Of a stretch of DNA of 64,000 nucleotides, positions 1 through 10,212 are shown piece by piece. Below the pieces are notes generated by a model that did not search any database, was not told where the DNA came from, and saw only the letters and a list, made by a program, of their open reading frames with translations. The stretch comes from Turritopsis dohrnii (lineage: Eukaryota; Cnidaria; Hydrozoa; Anthoathecata; Oceaniidae), in NCBI GenBank assembly GCA_027922465.2, contig BQMF02000032.1, positions 1,240,001 through 1,304,000 on the forward strand, written 5' to 3'. The position numbers and the translations under genes were made by a program. The first letter of the stretch is position 1. Each line of letters begins with the position of its first letter.

Positions 1-175
1 CATGTCATGTGAGTTTCATATCTAGTATTGTATTTTTCATTATTTCAAAACATATTTTAGAAATTCTGTTTACGTTGATTTAGACGATGGTATTGAAACC
101 AATGAAGACAGTTGTTGTTCCGAAATTAGCACTCAAGAATACTTTGGGGGAGATGAAGAAGAAGATGTAAAATGA
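1..175 (+). CDS. Small acidic protein, 3' part (copy A)
   Basis: End of a three-exon gene whose first exon is cut off by the window edge. Positions 1 to about 14 match the end of exon 2 in copy D (near 15,868). An intron with a TTTTAG acceptor follows, then a last exon ending at TGA 173-175. The last exon is rich in D and E and has a Cys-Cys pair; no known domain is visible. The gene converges on the recombinase, whose stop lies at 237, only 61 bp away. The exon 2 donor is ambiguous: the best-looking GTGAGT donor would place a stop at the splice junction, while a weaker GTTTCA donor keeps the acidic frame open. Function unknown. Confidence 0.5.
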
Positions 176-236
176 TTTTAATGAATTTAATTTATATAAC
201 TTATTTCCTTCAAACGAAATAACAAATAGTCGTTCT

Positions 237-2093
237 TTACAAATTTACAGAAGGGCTCGTGTTGCGTTTAAATGTCAGAGATTCTGCGCGCATCCGCAGT
301 GAGTCTTTATTTCGACAAGGGTGAAACGAGTATTCAGAATCCTTAAGTATAAGGCTCCAGCGACCTTTTCCATATTTGGAAATACCTCTACTCAAAAACA
401 CGTCTTCGTCTTTTGTAAATTTCACTTTCGAGGAAACTTTTAACTTTTCGTGAACGACTTCCTTTTTTAAATCGACGTCGAAACTTATTCGAGATCTGAA
501 TGCTGGATCTACTTGTATTTCGGCATTACAGTTGCTTTCGGGATTGCACGGAATGGTGTTTGTTATTGTAACATCATCGTCATCGTTCGTGTCGTCAGTA
601 ACTTGAGGTGAAGAACTGCTACAAGGTTGCGACAATATCGTTTCGGCTTGATCGAGTACTTGCTGATCGAAGGAACGCGCCGTGTTGTTGATTGATCTTA
701 AAACGTCCATCATGCCTGCACTCACTTCTTTTCGTTTGTTTCCAACCAGTTTCTCCATGCATTGCTTGCTGCGTGAAGCAACGTCTCTCGACAAACTCTT
801 TTGATAGGCTACTTTCGCCACGTGAGAACTGTGCTTTTGGTCACGTGAAACGATTTCTCTTTCCGATTGGCTGAGTCTTTCCGCACTTTCCGTTTCCACA
901 ATTTGTCGATAGCGAGTCGGATGTATATATTTGCCAATAGCTTCGTGGACGAGGACGCTCATGGCTGACGAGAACGCGGTGTATTGCTTTCCCTTGTTTG
1001 TAACGAGCAAATAGTCGCAGTTAGGATTTAGTTTCGGTCGCACTAACTGGATATAAAAATCGAGAATCTCCATAGTTTCGGAATCGAGAATCACAGTGTC
1101 AAATAAATATCTATCGGCAGTTTTGAATTCCTTCTGGTCGATGTAACCACCATTGGTCTTTGCTTTATTAATCATTTCTATAGTTAAGTATTGATAGGTC
1201 ATTGGTCTGGAGCACTTAACTCGAACAAATAAATACGTAGCAATAAATCTCGTTGCAAACGCCAGTTGAGATGCCGACACGTTTCGTTCTTCTCTGCATT
1301 CTTGCAAGATGTCTCGGAAACGATTGATGTGATATGGGATGACGTTTTCCATTTCGTCCAAGGTCGCCCAACTGTTTCGAGCAATGAGCGTTTCCAAATC
1401 CAGGTTGCGAGAATACTCGAGTCTCTTTCTCTTTCCCAGATTTTCTTTACCACGTCGTATGTAAACTTCGGTGACCGCAAAACAGCGTAATGTACTGTCG
1501 GATACACCATTCGCTTTTCGAAAGTCAAGTATGTCTGATATTGATTTTAAGTAATTTAACGACGCCGAACAACTTAGTTTCCAATCTTCTTCAAGAGTTT
1601 TAAGGAAGTCCATAATGATGGAGGGTGTACCCAAGCAACAATCGACAAATTCTTCGGTTAAACACGATTCTGATTCGAGGTCGTCAAAACTAGCCATTAA
1701 AAATTTCATACATCGTTGTGCAGATTGTTTGGCTTCTTTTTCAGACTTCCCTCCTCCACATGGTGTACGCAGCCAGTTGCAAAACGTCTTTCCAATACCA
1801 TCGTTAATAGAAAATGAAGGCTTGTGTGCTGTACATACTTTCTTTCTGATTGGCTGTTGTGCCTCGACTTCTTCCCTTTTGATATCTGGAGCTTCGTCAA
1901 AATAGTAATACCAACAATGCTTGACATCGATATGCTTGCGTAAACCTCGACTGCTTTTAAAACCAATGTGTAGGCAATTTTGCACTGGACAGATGTAAAT
2001 ATTTCTATCGTTTGGACGTAATACCAACTTTCTCTTGTGTTTAGCAGCACCATTGATTCCAACCCAGTTCACAACTAATGTTCTCTTCGACAT
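237..2093 (-). CDS. C2H2 / tyrosine recombinase / Myb-SANT protein, intact (copy A)
   Basis: Open frame of 618 codons without introns. The N-terminus carries one C2H2 finger (C35, C40, H54, H59). The middle looks like a tyrosine recombinase of Crypton type: an Arg near 296 (motif CSRP), H391-x-x-R394 (HPTRYR), H421 (DQKHSSH) and a candidate nucleophile Y430 (VAYQ). A Ser/Asp-rich linker follows, then a Myb/SANT-like repeat from about 558 with F559, W579 and the KYGKGRW motif. Such enzymes cut and rejoin DNA through a 3'-phosphotyrosine. The start is the first Met, shared with copy D. Transcription diverges from the helicase-like gene at 2,387. Assignment of the catalytic residues is by pattern; an exapted DNA-binding protein is the alternative. 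Confidence 0.75.
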   Translation of the reverse strand: MSKRTLVVNWVGINGAAKHKRKLVLRPNDRNIYICPVQNCLHIGFKSSRGLRKHIDVKHCWYYYFDEAPDIKREEVEAQQPIRKKVCTAHKPSFSINDGIGKTFCNWLRTPCGGGKSEKEAKQSAQRCMKFLMASFDDLESESCLTEEFVDCCLGTPSIIMDFLKTLEEDWKLSCSASLNYLKSISDILDFRKANGVSDSTLRCFAVTEVYIRRGKENLGKRKRLEYSRNLDLETLIARNSWATLDEMENVIPYHINRFRDILQECREERNVSASQLAFATRFIATYLFVRVKCSRPMTYQYLTIEMINKAKTNGGYIDQKEFKTADRYLFDTVILDSETMEILDFYIQLVRPKLNPNCDYLLVTNKGKQYTAFSSAMSVLVHEAIGKYIHPTRYRQIVETESAERLSQSEREIVSRDQKHSSHVAKVAYQKSLSRDVASRSKQCMEKLVGNKRKEVSAGMMDVLRSINNTARSFDQQVLDQAETILSQPCSSSSPQVTDDTNDDDDVTITNTIPCNPESNCNAEIQVDPAFRSRISFDVDLKKEVVHEKLKVSSKVKFTKDEDVFLSRGISKYGKGRWSLILKDSEYSFHPCRNKDSLRMRAESLTFKRNTSPSVNL

Positions 2094-2386
2094 TTTTAAA
2101 ACTTTTTTATTTTATTTAAAAACATTTTTTATAACTTTAAACATATGACTTTTAACTTAACGATTTACACAAATAAAAAACGATAACTTAGTTCTTTAAA
2201 CTTGAATGACATATTTATACCGTAATGCGTTTCGCAGGAGAGTCATTTAGTCATTCCTTTTTACAAAGGAACAATGTACTCCATTTTAATAGTATACACG
2301 AACTGTTCCATTACAAAAAGAATAGTTCGTGCCTTACGTAGTGAACAATTAAGACTTAATGAAAAGGAAACATTTTGGAGTGCGCG
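2094..2386. promoter_or_regulatory. Divergent intergenic region between recombinase and helicase-like genes
   Basis: These 293 bp separate two start codons that face away from each other. The stretch is AT-rich and is conserved almost base for base in copies B (8,085-8,376) and D (17,964-18,256). It probably serves as a bidirectional promoter and 5' leader. This is inferred from arrangement and conservation; no specific factor site was identified. Confidence 0.4.
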
Positions 2387-5300
2387 ATGGAAGAAAACGA
2401 TCCTGTTAAGACACTCCATATCGATCTCCACAGTAGTGAACAAACTTTTCATTCACAAAAGAACGAGAGTGCACGATTTGTATAACAATGAAACACGGAG
2501 AATGTTATAGACTATTAAGGAACAATTAAGCGTGTCAAACTCTGTTCTTTGACAGTTCACTGTCCAAATATTCTCAAGGGCTTTTCAACAAGAGTTTGAA
2601 TGGAAAAAACAACCCGAGTAAAAATTATAAAGCTACAATAAGTTAGTTGACAAGAAACTGTTCTCTTCGCGTGTATATGATGGCACAGCCGGCAAAACAA
2701 TTAAACTCGAAGAAACTCGAAAGTTCTTTAATGCGAAATATTGTGGCGGGGGTATGTATACATTGACTATCTCACATTTTTTTTTATGTCGTTTGATACA
2801 ATAGCTGAAATTTATATGATGGGTCTCAGTATGTGGGTTATTATACAAGGCTGCATTTTGTATTTGCTTTAGGTGATTTCTAAGTTCACAGTTATCTGTA
2901 TTCGTGCTACTTGGAATAAAGACCTCCAAGTAGTGAAGCAATTGATTTCAAATAAGCGCCTTGTCATTGACAAGGCAATTGGAGAGACTGCTGGGGTGCA
3001 GTTTTTTGTCTCCTGCATAACAGGAACGAGTACCAATGAAAAAACGCACGACAAATGCGGAAATAACAATGTCAGACCTGGTATAGGTTATTTTATTGTT
3101 GGTTGTGGTGTTACCGAGTCGACATTATTTCAAATTTTACATGACACGCACTTTGATGTTGATATTTCACAGGTAACATCAGTACTATTATTTATATGTG
3201 ACGGTTTGAGGGAAAATCATAACAAGTGATAATTTCTGATAAATTTATCAGTAAAATACTGATTAGAAAACAATAGATTTAATCAGTAATTCGTTCGATT
3301 TATCAGTAATTTGTTAGATGAATCAGTAATTACTGATAAAATAATCGGTAAATACTGATAAATAATCAGTAATTTATCAGTATTACTGATTATTTATCAG
3401 TATTACTGATTCATCGAACGAATTACTGATTCATCGAACAAATTACTGATAAATCGAACAAATTACTGATAAATCGAACGAATTACTGATTATTTATCAG
3501 TATTACTGATTATTACTGATAAATTTCTGATAAATTACTGATTAATTTATCAGTAATATCACTTGTTATGATTTTCCCTCAAACCGTCACATATTAAGTT
3601 AATTTCTAAGGACAGCCAGTCAGTTTAAATTACGTATTCTTTTAGATTAGACCAAAAGCAAAAGGCGACGACTTTAAAGACGTGCTTATAAAGCAACTGA
3701 AAATAATAGTGAAGGTATATAAGTTGATAATAGCTCTAGCTGTTCATTAATGTTCTTACTGACAAGTGGCTGAATAGAATTGATATTTGACTTTTCATAG
3801 GACCATAAAAGCAGTTATGCAACGAACCTGATGAGGGAGAGTGTGCTACACTGTCTCAGTTTAGTGAAGAAGGATGCCCAGAAGAAGGATCTTTTGCTGC
3901 AGCCATGTTTTCTCGAGTTTGACAAGAATCCATGTAGATTAGTTGTAGTTGAATCAAGTTTATTGGAAAGCATGAAAAATGCTGTAGCCAATTTAAACAG
4001 CGACGGCTTTTTGGTATCATTAGTAGTAGAAAACCGTCCCGTTGCTGTTAATACGCAACAGCCAACGACTACTCTGGGAAGAACATTGACAGCTATTGAG
4101 CGTTGTCTGAAGGAGTCGAATCATGCACTGTACAGAGGTGGCATTTACTGTCGTTTCGAAAAAGGTCAGTTCGTTATTTACTGACACGTCATCAAAGGCT
4201 TTAATTGACAATAGCTAACAGTCTTTTTATTCTGTCTAGCTGAGTTTGCATACAAGTATATGTGTTCTGCTGAAGATTATTTGAACATGCTGCTAGCTGT
4301 ACCGGCGTTACAGGAGGACATCGTGAAGTCTTGGTCTACCATCAATAAAATGCTTCAAAATGTTTACTGTGAGGTATGTCCATAACACATAAATCAAATG
4401 AAATTCTCCTTTTCATCCCCAAACAAAGATACTTTTATTTATTACTGTTCAGGTAATATCGCAGATCTCGTTTGACGAAGATTTAATTGAAATACAAGAC
4501 GGGAAGTGCTTTAAATTGTCGAGCAGACAGTTCATCAAAACGCCCTTGCTCAAAGATGTACACCTTGGAGTTGTATCACCACGCTGTTTTGTGTCATTTT
4601 CTACCAGAAATATGGGTGATGGTGGCTTCTTTGCAACATCAGTCGTTAACTCTTTCCCAGAAATGACGGAGAGAGTTAACTTCTTAAACAAGTTCTACCA
4701 ATGCCTTTTGGTGGGTCAATTGCCATTAAAAACAAGAAAGTTGGTCGTTATTGGCCCTAGAGATTCTGGTAAAAGTTCGTGGGCGAACGTTTTGTTCGGG
4801 TATGCCACGTAATAGAATTGCGTGCATATCCAAGGAGAAAACGTTTGGGTTTTCGATGATAGAGGAAGATACCCAGTTAGTCTTCATAGAATAGAATGGT
4901 CGTCTGAAATGTTTGGAAGTGACATGGCAAAAGTCTTCCTCCAAGGTAAACTGTTCTTTGTTGATTTTAGTTCTATTTAGCTATGTCACAGTTATTTCAT
5001 TTACCTTCATTTTTCTATATTAGGGGGTATATTCACCCAATCGGTGAAACACAAGAATCCGAGAGTAATGAAAAACGATGCTGGAATCTATGATGACGTT
5101 TTGTGTCAAGAGTTTTCCTCCATTGCCAGTGGTATTTAGTTTTCTTTATTGTGACTGTAACAGCAGTTGTGAATGCTCAAATGTTTTTGTGAGTTCACCG
5201 GTGATAATAGCAGTATTATTATTTCTAATAAGAGTCAAATGAGGAAATCGACATCGTTGTGGCTAAGAAAAGACGTGCTGCAAGACGAATCGACAGTGAA

Positions 5301-6247
5301 AGTTCCGATGACGCAGAAGGTAACGGATTTTTAAATTGAAAGAGCTTAAGATTTTTTCAAGCCGTCTGTGTTAGGAATAAAAATTTGAGTTCGAACTCTT
5401 TTGTTTCAGTTGGCCCAAGTGGATGGATGCCAAAAAATACTGAAGCTGTTTCGAAAGAAACCATGCATTGTGTCAAAGGTATGTATGCAAATTGGCATCT
5501 AAAATACTCAACAAAAAGCATATTTATTATGAGACTTTGCTGTTAAAAATTATAGAAAACAAGATAAATGATGGAAGTTGCGAAACTGATGCAACGATAG
5601 AAGATTTTCAACAACACCATGGTTTTTAGACATTTGTTTCTTGAATAATGCTTAAACTTATTCATCTTTTATTACACAAACATATAATTGAATAACAATT
5701 TAGGCCAAGTCGACGTTGGCATTAATGGAGACAACTTGTTACAACATACTGCGCATCAAGAAAATACAGGTAACTATGTTAACCAAGGCATCATGAAAGT
5801 AAAATCACCACTTCAATTCCCTAAACTTAACAAGTATTTTCTTAACATTTTTAGTGAGACAGGAGTTCGGAGAGCGAATTCGACAGCTACGACGCGACAA
5901 TACCGTCCAGGAAGAAATTCTCGTTGTCTGAAGTCAACAGTCATGAATATCTAAGAGAAGTCAAAAGGGTTATTCTAAACGAAATGGATATGCCACCGGG
6001 AGAATCCTTAACGGGAAGAAGATATTTGGGTTTTTGTCAGAGATATGACAAAAATCTGGGGAGATTTTATCGAGGTGCAGACCCTAAATATGATGCGTGG
6101 ATGTGCATCAAGGGTGAAAACAGATTTGTCTTTGATGCTTTCAAATTTTTTCAAAAGTATCCGTCTGTCACAGAGAAAATCAAAAAACTGCGACACAAAT
6201 GTAACGTAAGAATAACGGATAAGTTCGAAGAATTGAAAGATGTATGA
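2387..6247 (+). pseudogene. Multi-exon SF3-helicase-like gene, copy A, frame-damaged
   Basis: Fourteen exons fit GT-AG junctions with matching phases: 2387-2479, 2556-2617, 2655-2751, 2873-3172, 3646-3714, 3801-4164, 4240-4373, 4453-4945, 5024-5131, 5233-5319, 5410-5478, 5556-5621, 5704-5769 and 5855-6247, about 800 codons. Exon 8 carries a Walker A loop (GPRDSGKSSW, near 4,752-4,780) after a hydrophobic beta strand. An acidic Walker B-like strand follows near 4,880, and exons 8-9 give a LQGG..TQSVKHKNP stretch resembling the B' region of superfamily 3 helicases. Two small indels between 4,799 and 4,895 shift the frame out and back, so a stop falls inside the ATPase core. Motif C is not visible, and the frame is lost again near 5,925. 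The N-terminal third is unrecognised. Origin-unwinding helicase is the family inference. Confidence 0.6.
3197..3591. repeat. Palindromic MITE with ATTACTGAT repeats, in an intron
   Basis: A 395-bp insertion sits in the intron between helicase exons 3172 and 3646. Its ends are inverted repeats starting TGTGACGGTTTGAGGG and flanked by TA on both sides. The interior is almost wholly ATTACTGAT / ATCAGTAAT units, many joined by TCGAACGA-like spacers, so the whole element can fold on itself. It looks like a Tc1/mariner-type MITE. It codes for nothing. Confidence 0.7.
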
Positions 6248-6374
6248 AAACATCGCTTCTACATTATCTAGATACAGGAATATTTTAAGTTTCATGACAC
6301 CACAGATAGAAAACACGATGAAATACCTCCCTTGTTGTTTGGCACCAGCTCCTTCTTCGAAAACATATCACCTA
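6248..6374. other. 3' flank of helicase-like gene
   Basis: Non-coding sequence between the last helicase stop and the first hairpin-array unit. No clear polyadenylation signal was assigned. Confidence 0.3.
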
Positions 6375-7905
6375 AAACCATTAGCAACGCTTGCCTCGTT
6401 GTGGAAACGAGCCTCTCTTTCATTATATGTCGGTCACGTCTCTTTAGATTGTAGTGTGACGTAGCATTCATTGGTGCGCATGCCATTAGAGGACGTTCAA
6501 ATTGACTAAGTATAGCGCAGAAATCAACACATTGGCATATTATATGGAAGCCCGTCTTATTGAATGGAAGCCCGTGGGAAGCCCGTGAGAAGCCCGTCTT
6601 TTCTATAAGGGTTTGACCAGAAGCCCAGAAGCCCGTCCTTTTCACAGCATTTATAAAACTAAACATAGCCTTTGCATCTACTTTCAGCAAGAATCCAGGC
6701 TGCGACAGATATTAGTTTGTGTGCAAAAAAGACGGGCTTCTGGGCTTCTGGTCAAAATCTTATAAAAAAGACGGGCTTCCCACGGGCTTCCACGGGCTTC
6801 CACGGGCTTCTGTTATAAGGTGCATTTGGCAAAGGTTACGTTGACTCAATATGATCTACCACTTTGACTTTGATTTTGCACATGTGTTTGATTACAAAAG
6901 CGCCTAGCAACGATAGCCTCGTTTTGAATCTGAGCTTCGTTTTGGTTTATAACCGGTCACATTTACTTGGACAGTTTGTAGGAATCGTTATTGGTGCGGA
7001 AGTTACATGAGCACTTCAAAATTGACATATTGGGGAGCGGAAATTGGCAAATAGGCGCGTAATGTGGAAGCCCGTCTTTTTGAATGGAAGCCCGTGGGAA
7101 GCCCGTGAGAAGCCCGTCTTTTTTATAAGGGTTTGACCAGAAGCCCAGAAGCCCGTCTTTTTCACAGCATTCATAAAACTAAAACACAGCCTGTGCGTAG
7201 ACCTATAAAAGGAATCCAGGCTGTGGAAAATATTAGTTGGTGTGCAAAACGACGGGCTTCTGGGCTTCTGGTCAAACTCTTATAAAAAAGACGGGCTTCC
7301 CACGGGCTTCCACGGGCTTCGGCGGGCTTCCATTCTAATGGTTATATTTTTCAAAGTTTATGTTAGCTCTTCGTCATGGCTCCAGTTTGCATTACCAGGA
7401 AACCATTAGCAACGCTTGCCTCGTTGTGGAAACGAGCCTCTCTTTCATTATATGTCGGTCACGTCTCTTTAGATTGTAGTGTGACGTAGCATTCATTGGT
7501 GCGCATGCCATTAGAGGACGTTCAAATTGACTAAGTATAGCGCAGAAATCAACACATTGGCATATTATATGGAAGCCCGTCTTATTGAATGGAAGCCCGT
7601 GGGAAGTCCGTGAGAAGCCCGTCTTTTCTATAAGGGTTTGACCAGAAGCCCAGAAGCCCGTCCTTTTCACAGCATTTATAAAACTAAACATAGCCTGTGC
7701 ATCTACGTTTAACAAGAATCCAGGCTGCGACAGGTATTAGTTTGTGTGCAAAAAAGACGGGCTTCTGGGCTTCTGGTCAAACTCTTATAAAAAATACGGG
7801 CTTCCCACGGGCTTCCACGGGCTTCCACGGGCTTCTGTCATAGAGTGCATTTGGCAAAGGTTATGTTGACTCTATATCATCTAACACCTTGACTTTAATT
7901 TTGCA
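6375..7905. repeat. Hairpin array 1: three units of GAAGCCCGT iterons
   Basis: Three tandem units of about 510 bp lie downstream of the helicase-like gene. Each has a spacer with a GCCTCGTT...GAGCC block, then a long hairpin (about 6546-6811, 7066-7332 and 7571-7836). The left arm of each hairpin carries about five direct copies of GAAGCCCGT; the right arm carries the reverse complement ACGGGCTTC in matching number, around a loop of roughly 90 bp. Units 1 and 3 are nearly identical (6,375 matches 7,400), while unit 2 has diverged in its spacer. Open frames here are by-products of the repeat. Possible roles are helicase-binding iterons at a replication origin or a recombination site; both are inference. 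Confidence 0.75.
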
Positions 7906-8084
7906 CATGTCTTGACATCGATATGCTTGCGTAAACCTCGACTGCTTTTAAAACCAACGTGTAGGCAATTTTGCACTGGACAGATGTAAATATTTCTATC
8001 GTTTGGACGTAATACCAACTTTCTCTTGTGTTTAGCAGCACCATTGATTCCAACCCAGTTCACAAATAATGTTCTCTTCGACAT
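7906..8084 (-). pseudogene. Recombinase N-terminus, fragment (copy B)
   Basis: Start codon and first 58 or so codons of the recombinase, including the C2H2 finger, near-identical to copy A. Homology stops abruptly at 7,906, where hairpin-array sequence begins, so the catalytic domain is missing. The break marks a deletion or a recombination junction between two copies. Confidence 0.85.
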
Positions 8085-8376
8085 TTTTAAAACTTTTTTA
8101 TTTTATTTAAAAACATTTTTTATAACTTTAAACTTATGACTTTTAACTTAACGATTACACAAATAAAAAACGATAACTTAGTTCTTTAAACTTCAATGAC
8201 ATATTTATACGGTAGTGCGTTTCACAGGAGAGTCATTTATTCATTCTTTTTGACAAAGGAACAATGTATTCCTTTTTAGTAGTATACACGAACTGTTCCA
8301 TTACAAAAAGAATAGTTCGTGCCTTACTTAGTGAACAATTAAAACTTAATGAAAAGGAAACATTTTGGAGTGCGCG

Positions 8377-9228
8377 ATGGAAGAAAACGATCCTGATACG
8401 ACACTCCATATCGATCTCCACAGTAGTGAACAAACTTTTCATTGACAAAAGAACAAGAGTGCACGATTTGTACAACATTGAAACATAAAGAACATTATAC
8501 AGTGTGTTTCAAAATGATTGCAATGGAAATTTTAAAGTTGTTTTTCTCAGTAAGTATATCGAATTTTGAAATAATTTTTACATCAATCGAAAGCCCTTTT
8601 TGAGATCTTTCGCCAAGTATATTTTTGTGAGAAATGAAAAAGTGGTTTTCGAGAAAACAAGGAAAATGTCTTGGAAAATTGTCATTAAATTTTTAATGGT
8701 CGATTAACACGTAGTTTAATTACATCGTGTTTATTGTTTCAAAGCACTGAATCCATTCAAATTTTTATTAATTTTATGTTTGCACCGAGACCCCCAAATT
8801 GATATTTTAAAACATAAAAGTTAAACGTTTTTCATGAACACACGGCTTAAACTTGTTCATTGTTTGCCAAATTGCTGTTATTGTTTGAAAAAATCTTTTC
8901 TTTTCATTGACGTCTTAATCGACCATTAAAAATTTAATTACATTTTTCCAAGACATTTTCCTTGTTTTCTCGAAAACCACTTTTTCATTTCTCACAAAAA
9001 TATACTTGGCGAAAGATCTCAAAAAGGGCTTTCGATTGATGAAAAAATTATTTCAAAATTCGATATACTTACTGAGAAAAACAACTTTAAAATTTCCATT
9101 GCAATCATTTTGAAACACACTGTAGATAATTAAGGAACAATTACGCGTGTCGAACTCTGTTCATTGACAGTTCACTGTCAAACTATTCTCAAGGGCTTTT
9201 CAACAACAGTTTCAACGTGAAAATATAA
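8377..9228 (+). pseudogene. Helicase-like gene exons 1-2 (copy B), interrupted
   Basis: Exon 1 (8377-8469) matches copy A from the same ATG but has an in-frame TGA where A has a Ser codon. Exon 2 begins at 9171 after a preserved GACAG acceptor. The intron between them is split by the 623-bp MITE. Sequence continues to 9,251 and resumes at 11,105 beyond the DD41D element. Non-functional. Confidence 0.75.
8500..9122. mobile_element. 623-bp MITE sharing its tips with the DD41D element
   Basis: Long terminal inverted repeats of over 200 bp leave a small unique centre. The outermost 17 bases, CAGTGTGTTTCAAAATG, equal those of the neighbouring 9252-11104 element; the rest differs. TA lies on both sides, and copies A and D show the empty site (GTTATAGACTATTAAGG). 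No coding sequence. It is probably moved by a DD41D-type transposase. Confidence 0.9.
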
Positions 9229-9638
9229 CGTGAGTGAAAGTTAGAAAGCTACAGTGTGTTTCAAAATGTCTTATCCGCCAACTTTCAAGGCGTATATCTC
9301 ATTACATGTCTTATAAAATATTGGGAATTTTATATCACAAGAAAGAGCTTTTCATGCTCTATCCGTTAATATAAAATGTGTGCCAAAATATTTGTTCTTC
9401 GAAAAGATATTGAAGAAAACCTCAACGATTTGGTTCATTGAATTCTTAAAAGTCAATTAACTGACATGCTAATGACTTTTTAATGGTGTAAGTTTCTTTT
9501 GTTGTGCTGATGAAACCTTTAGAAAGTTTTAAGTATAGATTTGCGTATTACTTTCCCACAACAATTAATCGGACAAGTTGCAAATTAAAAATGTTTTTCT
9601 GTTAAAAGTATTGACACACGGGACATCAAAATAAAGTC

Positions 9639-10181
9639 ATGCCGCATCTCTCAATACAGCAGCGAACGTTTTTAGTAGACACTTTTCAGAGGACACAAAA
9701 TTATGATCAAGTTCTTCAAGAGTATCAAAGAAGATTTCCTGGGTCACCAGTGCCTCATAAAAAAACCATTTCCTGGAACGTTAAAAAGTTTTTGAGAACT
9801 GGGACTGTACGTAATTTACATAAAGAACGTTGTGGTAGAAGAAGAACTGGTAGGTCGGCAGGAAACATAAACGTGGTAAGAAATGTTCTTGCTAATAATC
9901 CAAATGCAACCACGCGGAACAATCCATCAGGATTACCATTTGCTACGTTTAACAGAATTACGCGACTTGATTTGCAATACCATCCTTTTAAAATTTTTGT
10001 ACGGCATGAACTCAAACCTGGCGATTTTAGACGCCGTGTTCAGTTTTCACAGTGGTTTCAAAATGCAAACAGAAATCTTAGATTTATTTACAACCTTGTA
10101 ATCGGGGACGAATGCTCATTTGGATTAAATGGTTCCGTTTCGACACAAAATGTAAGAATGTATGCACCGAAGGGTCAGCCG

Positions 10182-10212
<31 letters not shown>

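Larger units (their letters stand above)
1..7905. mobile_element. Composite recombinase/helicase element, copy A (left end outside window)
   Basis: This is the most complete copy of a repeated unit. Left to right it holds the end of a small acidic gene (+), a tyrosine recombinase gene (-), a multi-exon helicase-like gene (+) and a three-unit hairpin array. Aligned by eye with copy D, whose left boundary is near 15,387, copy A would begin about 480 bp before the window. The same gene order returns in copies B, C and D, so the three genes and the array travel together. Seen: order, repeats, near-identity between copies. Inferred: that they form one transposition unit. The right boundary is set where copy B recombinase sequence begins abruptly at 7,906. 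Confidence 0.7.

Noticed and set aside
692..1905. Other-frame ORFs opposite the recombinase (also in copies C and D)
   Set aside because: They recur only because the recombinase sequence recurs; the 618-codon frame carries all motifs.
3240..3560. CRISPR-like array of regular 9-mers
   Set aside because: The units occur in both orientations with no unique spacers of fixed length, and the surroundings are eukaryotic introns with TA-flanked inverted ends.
2387..6247. Integrated papilloma- or parvovirus-like genome
   Set aside because: The ATPase core resembles viral SF3 helicases, but there is no capsid gene, the gene is intron-rich, and it is linked to a recombinase in several copies. A mobile element fits better, though a viral ancestor for the helicase is possible.
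6292..7715. Minus-strand frames of 132 and 107 codons that look like a conserved repeated protein
   Set aside because: They read through the hairpin arms and are similar only because the array units are similar. Their codons include the GAAGCCCGT motif in frame by chance, and no start context or motif supports them.
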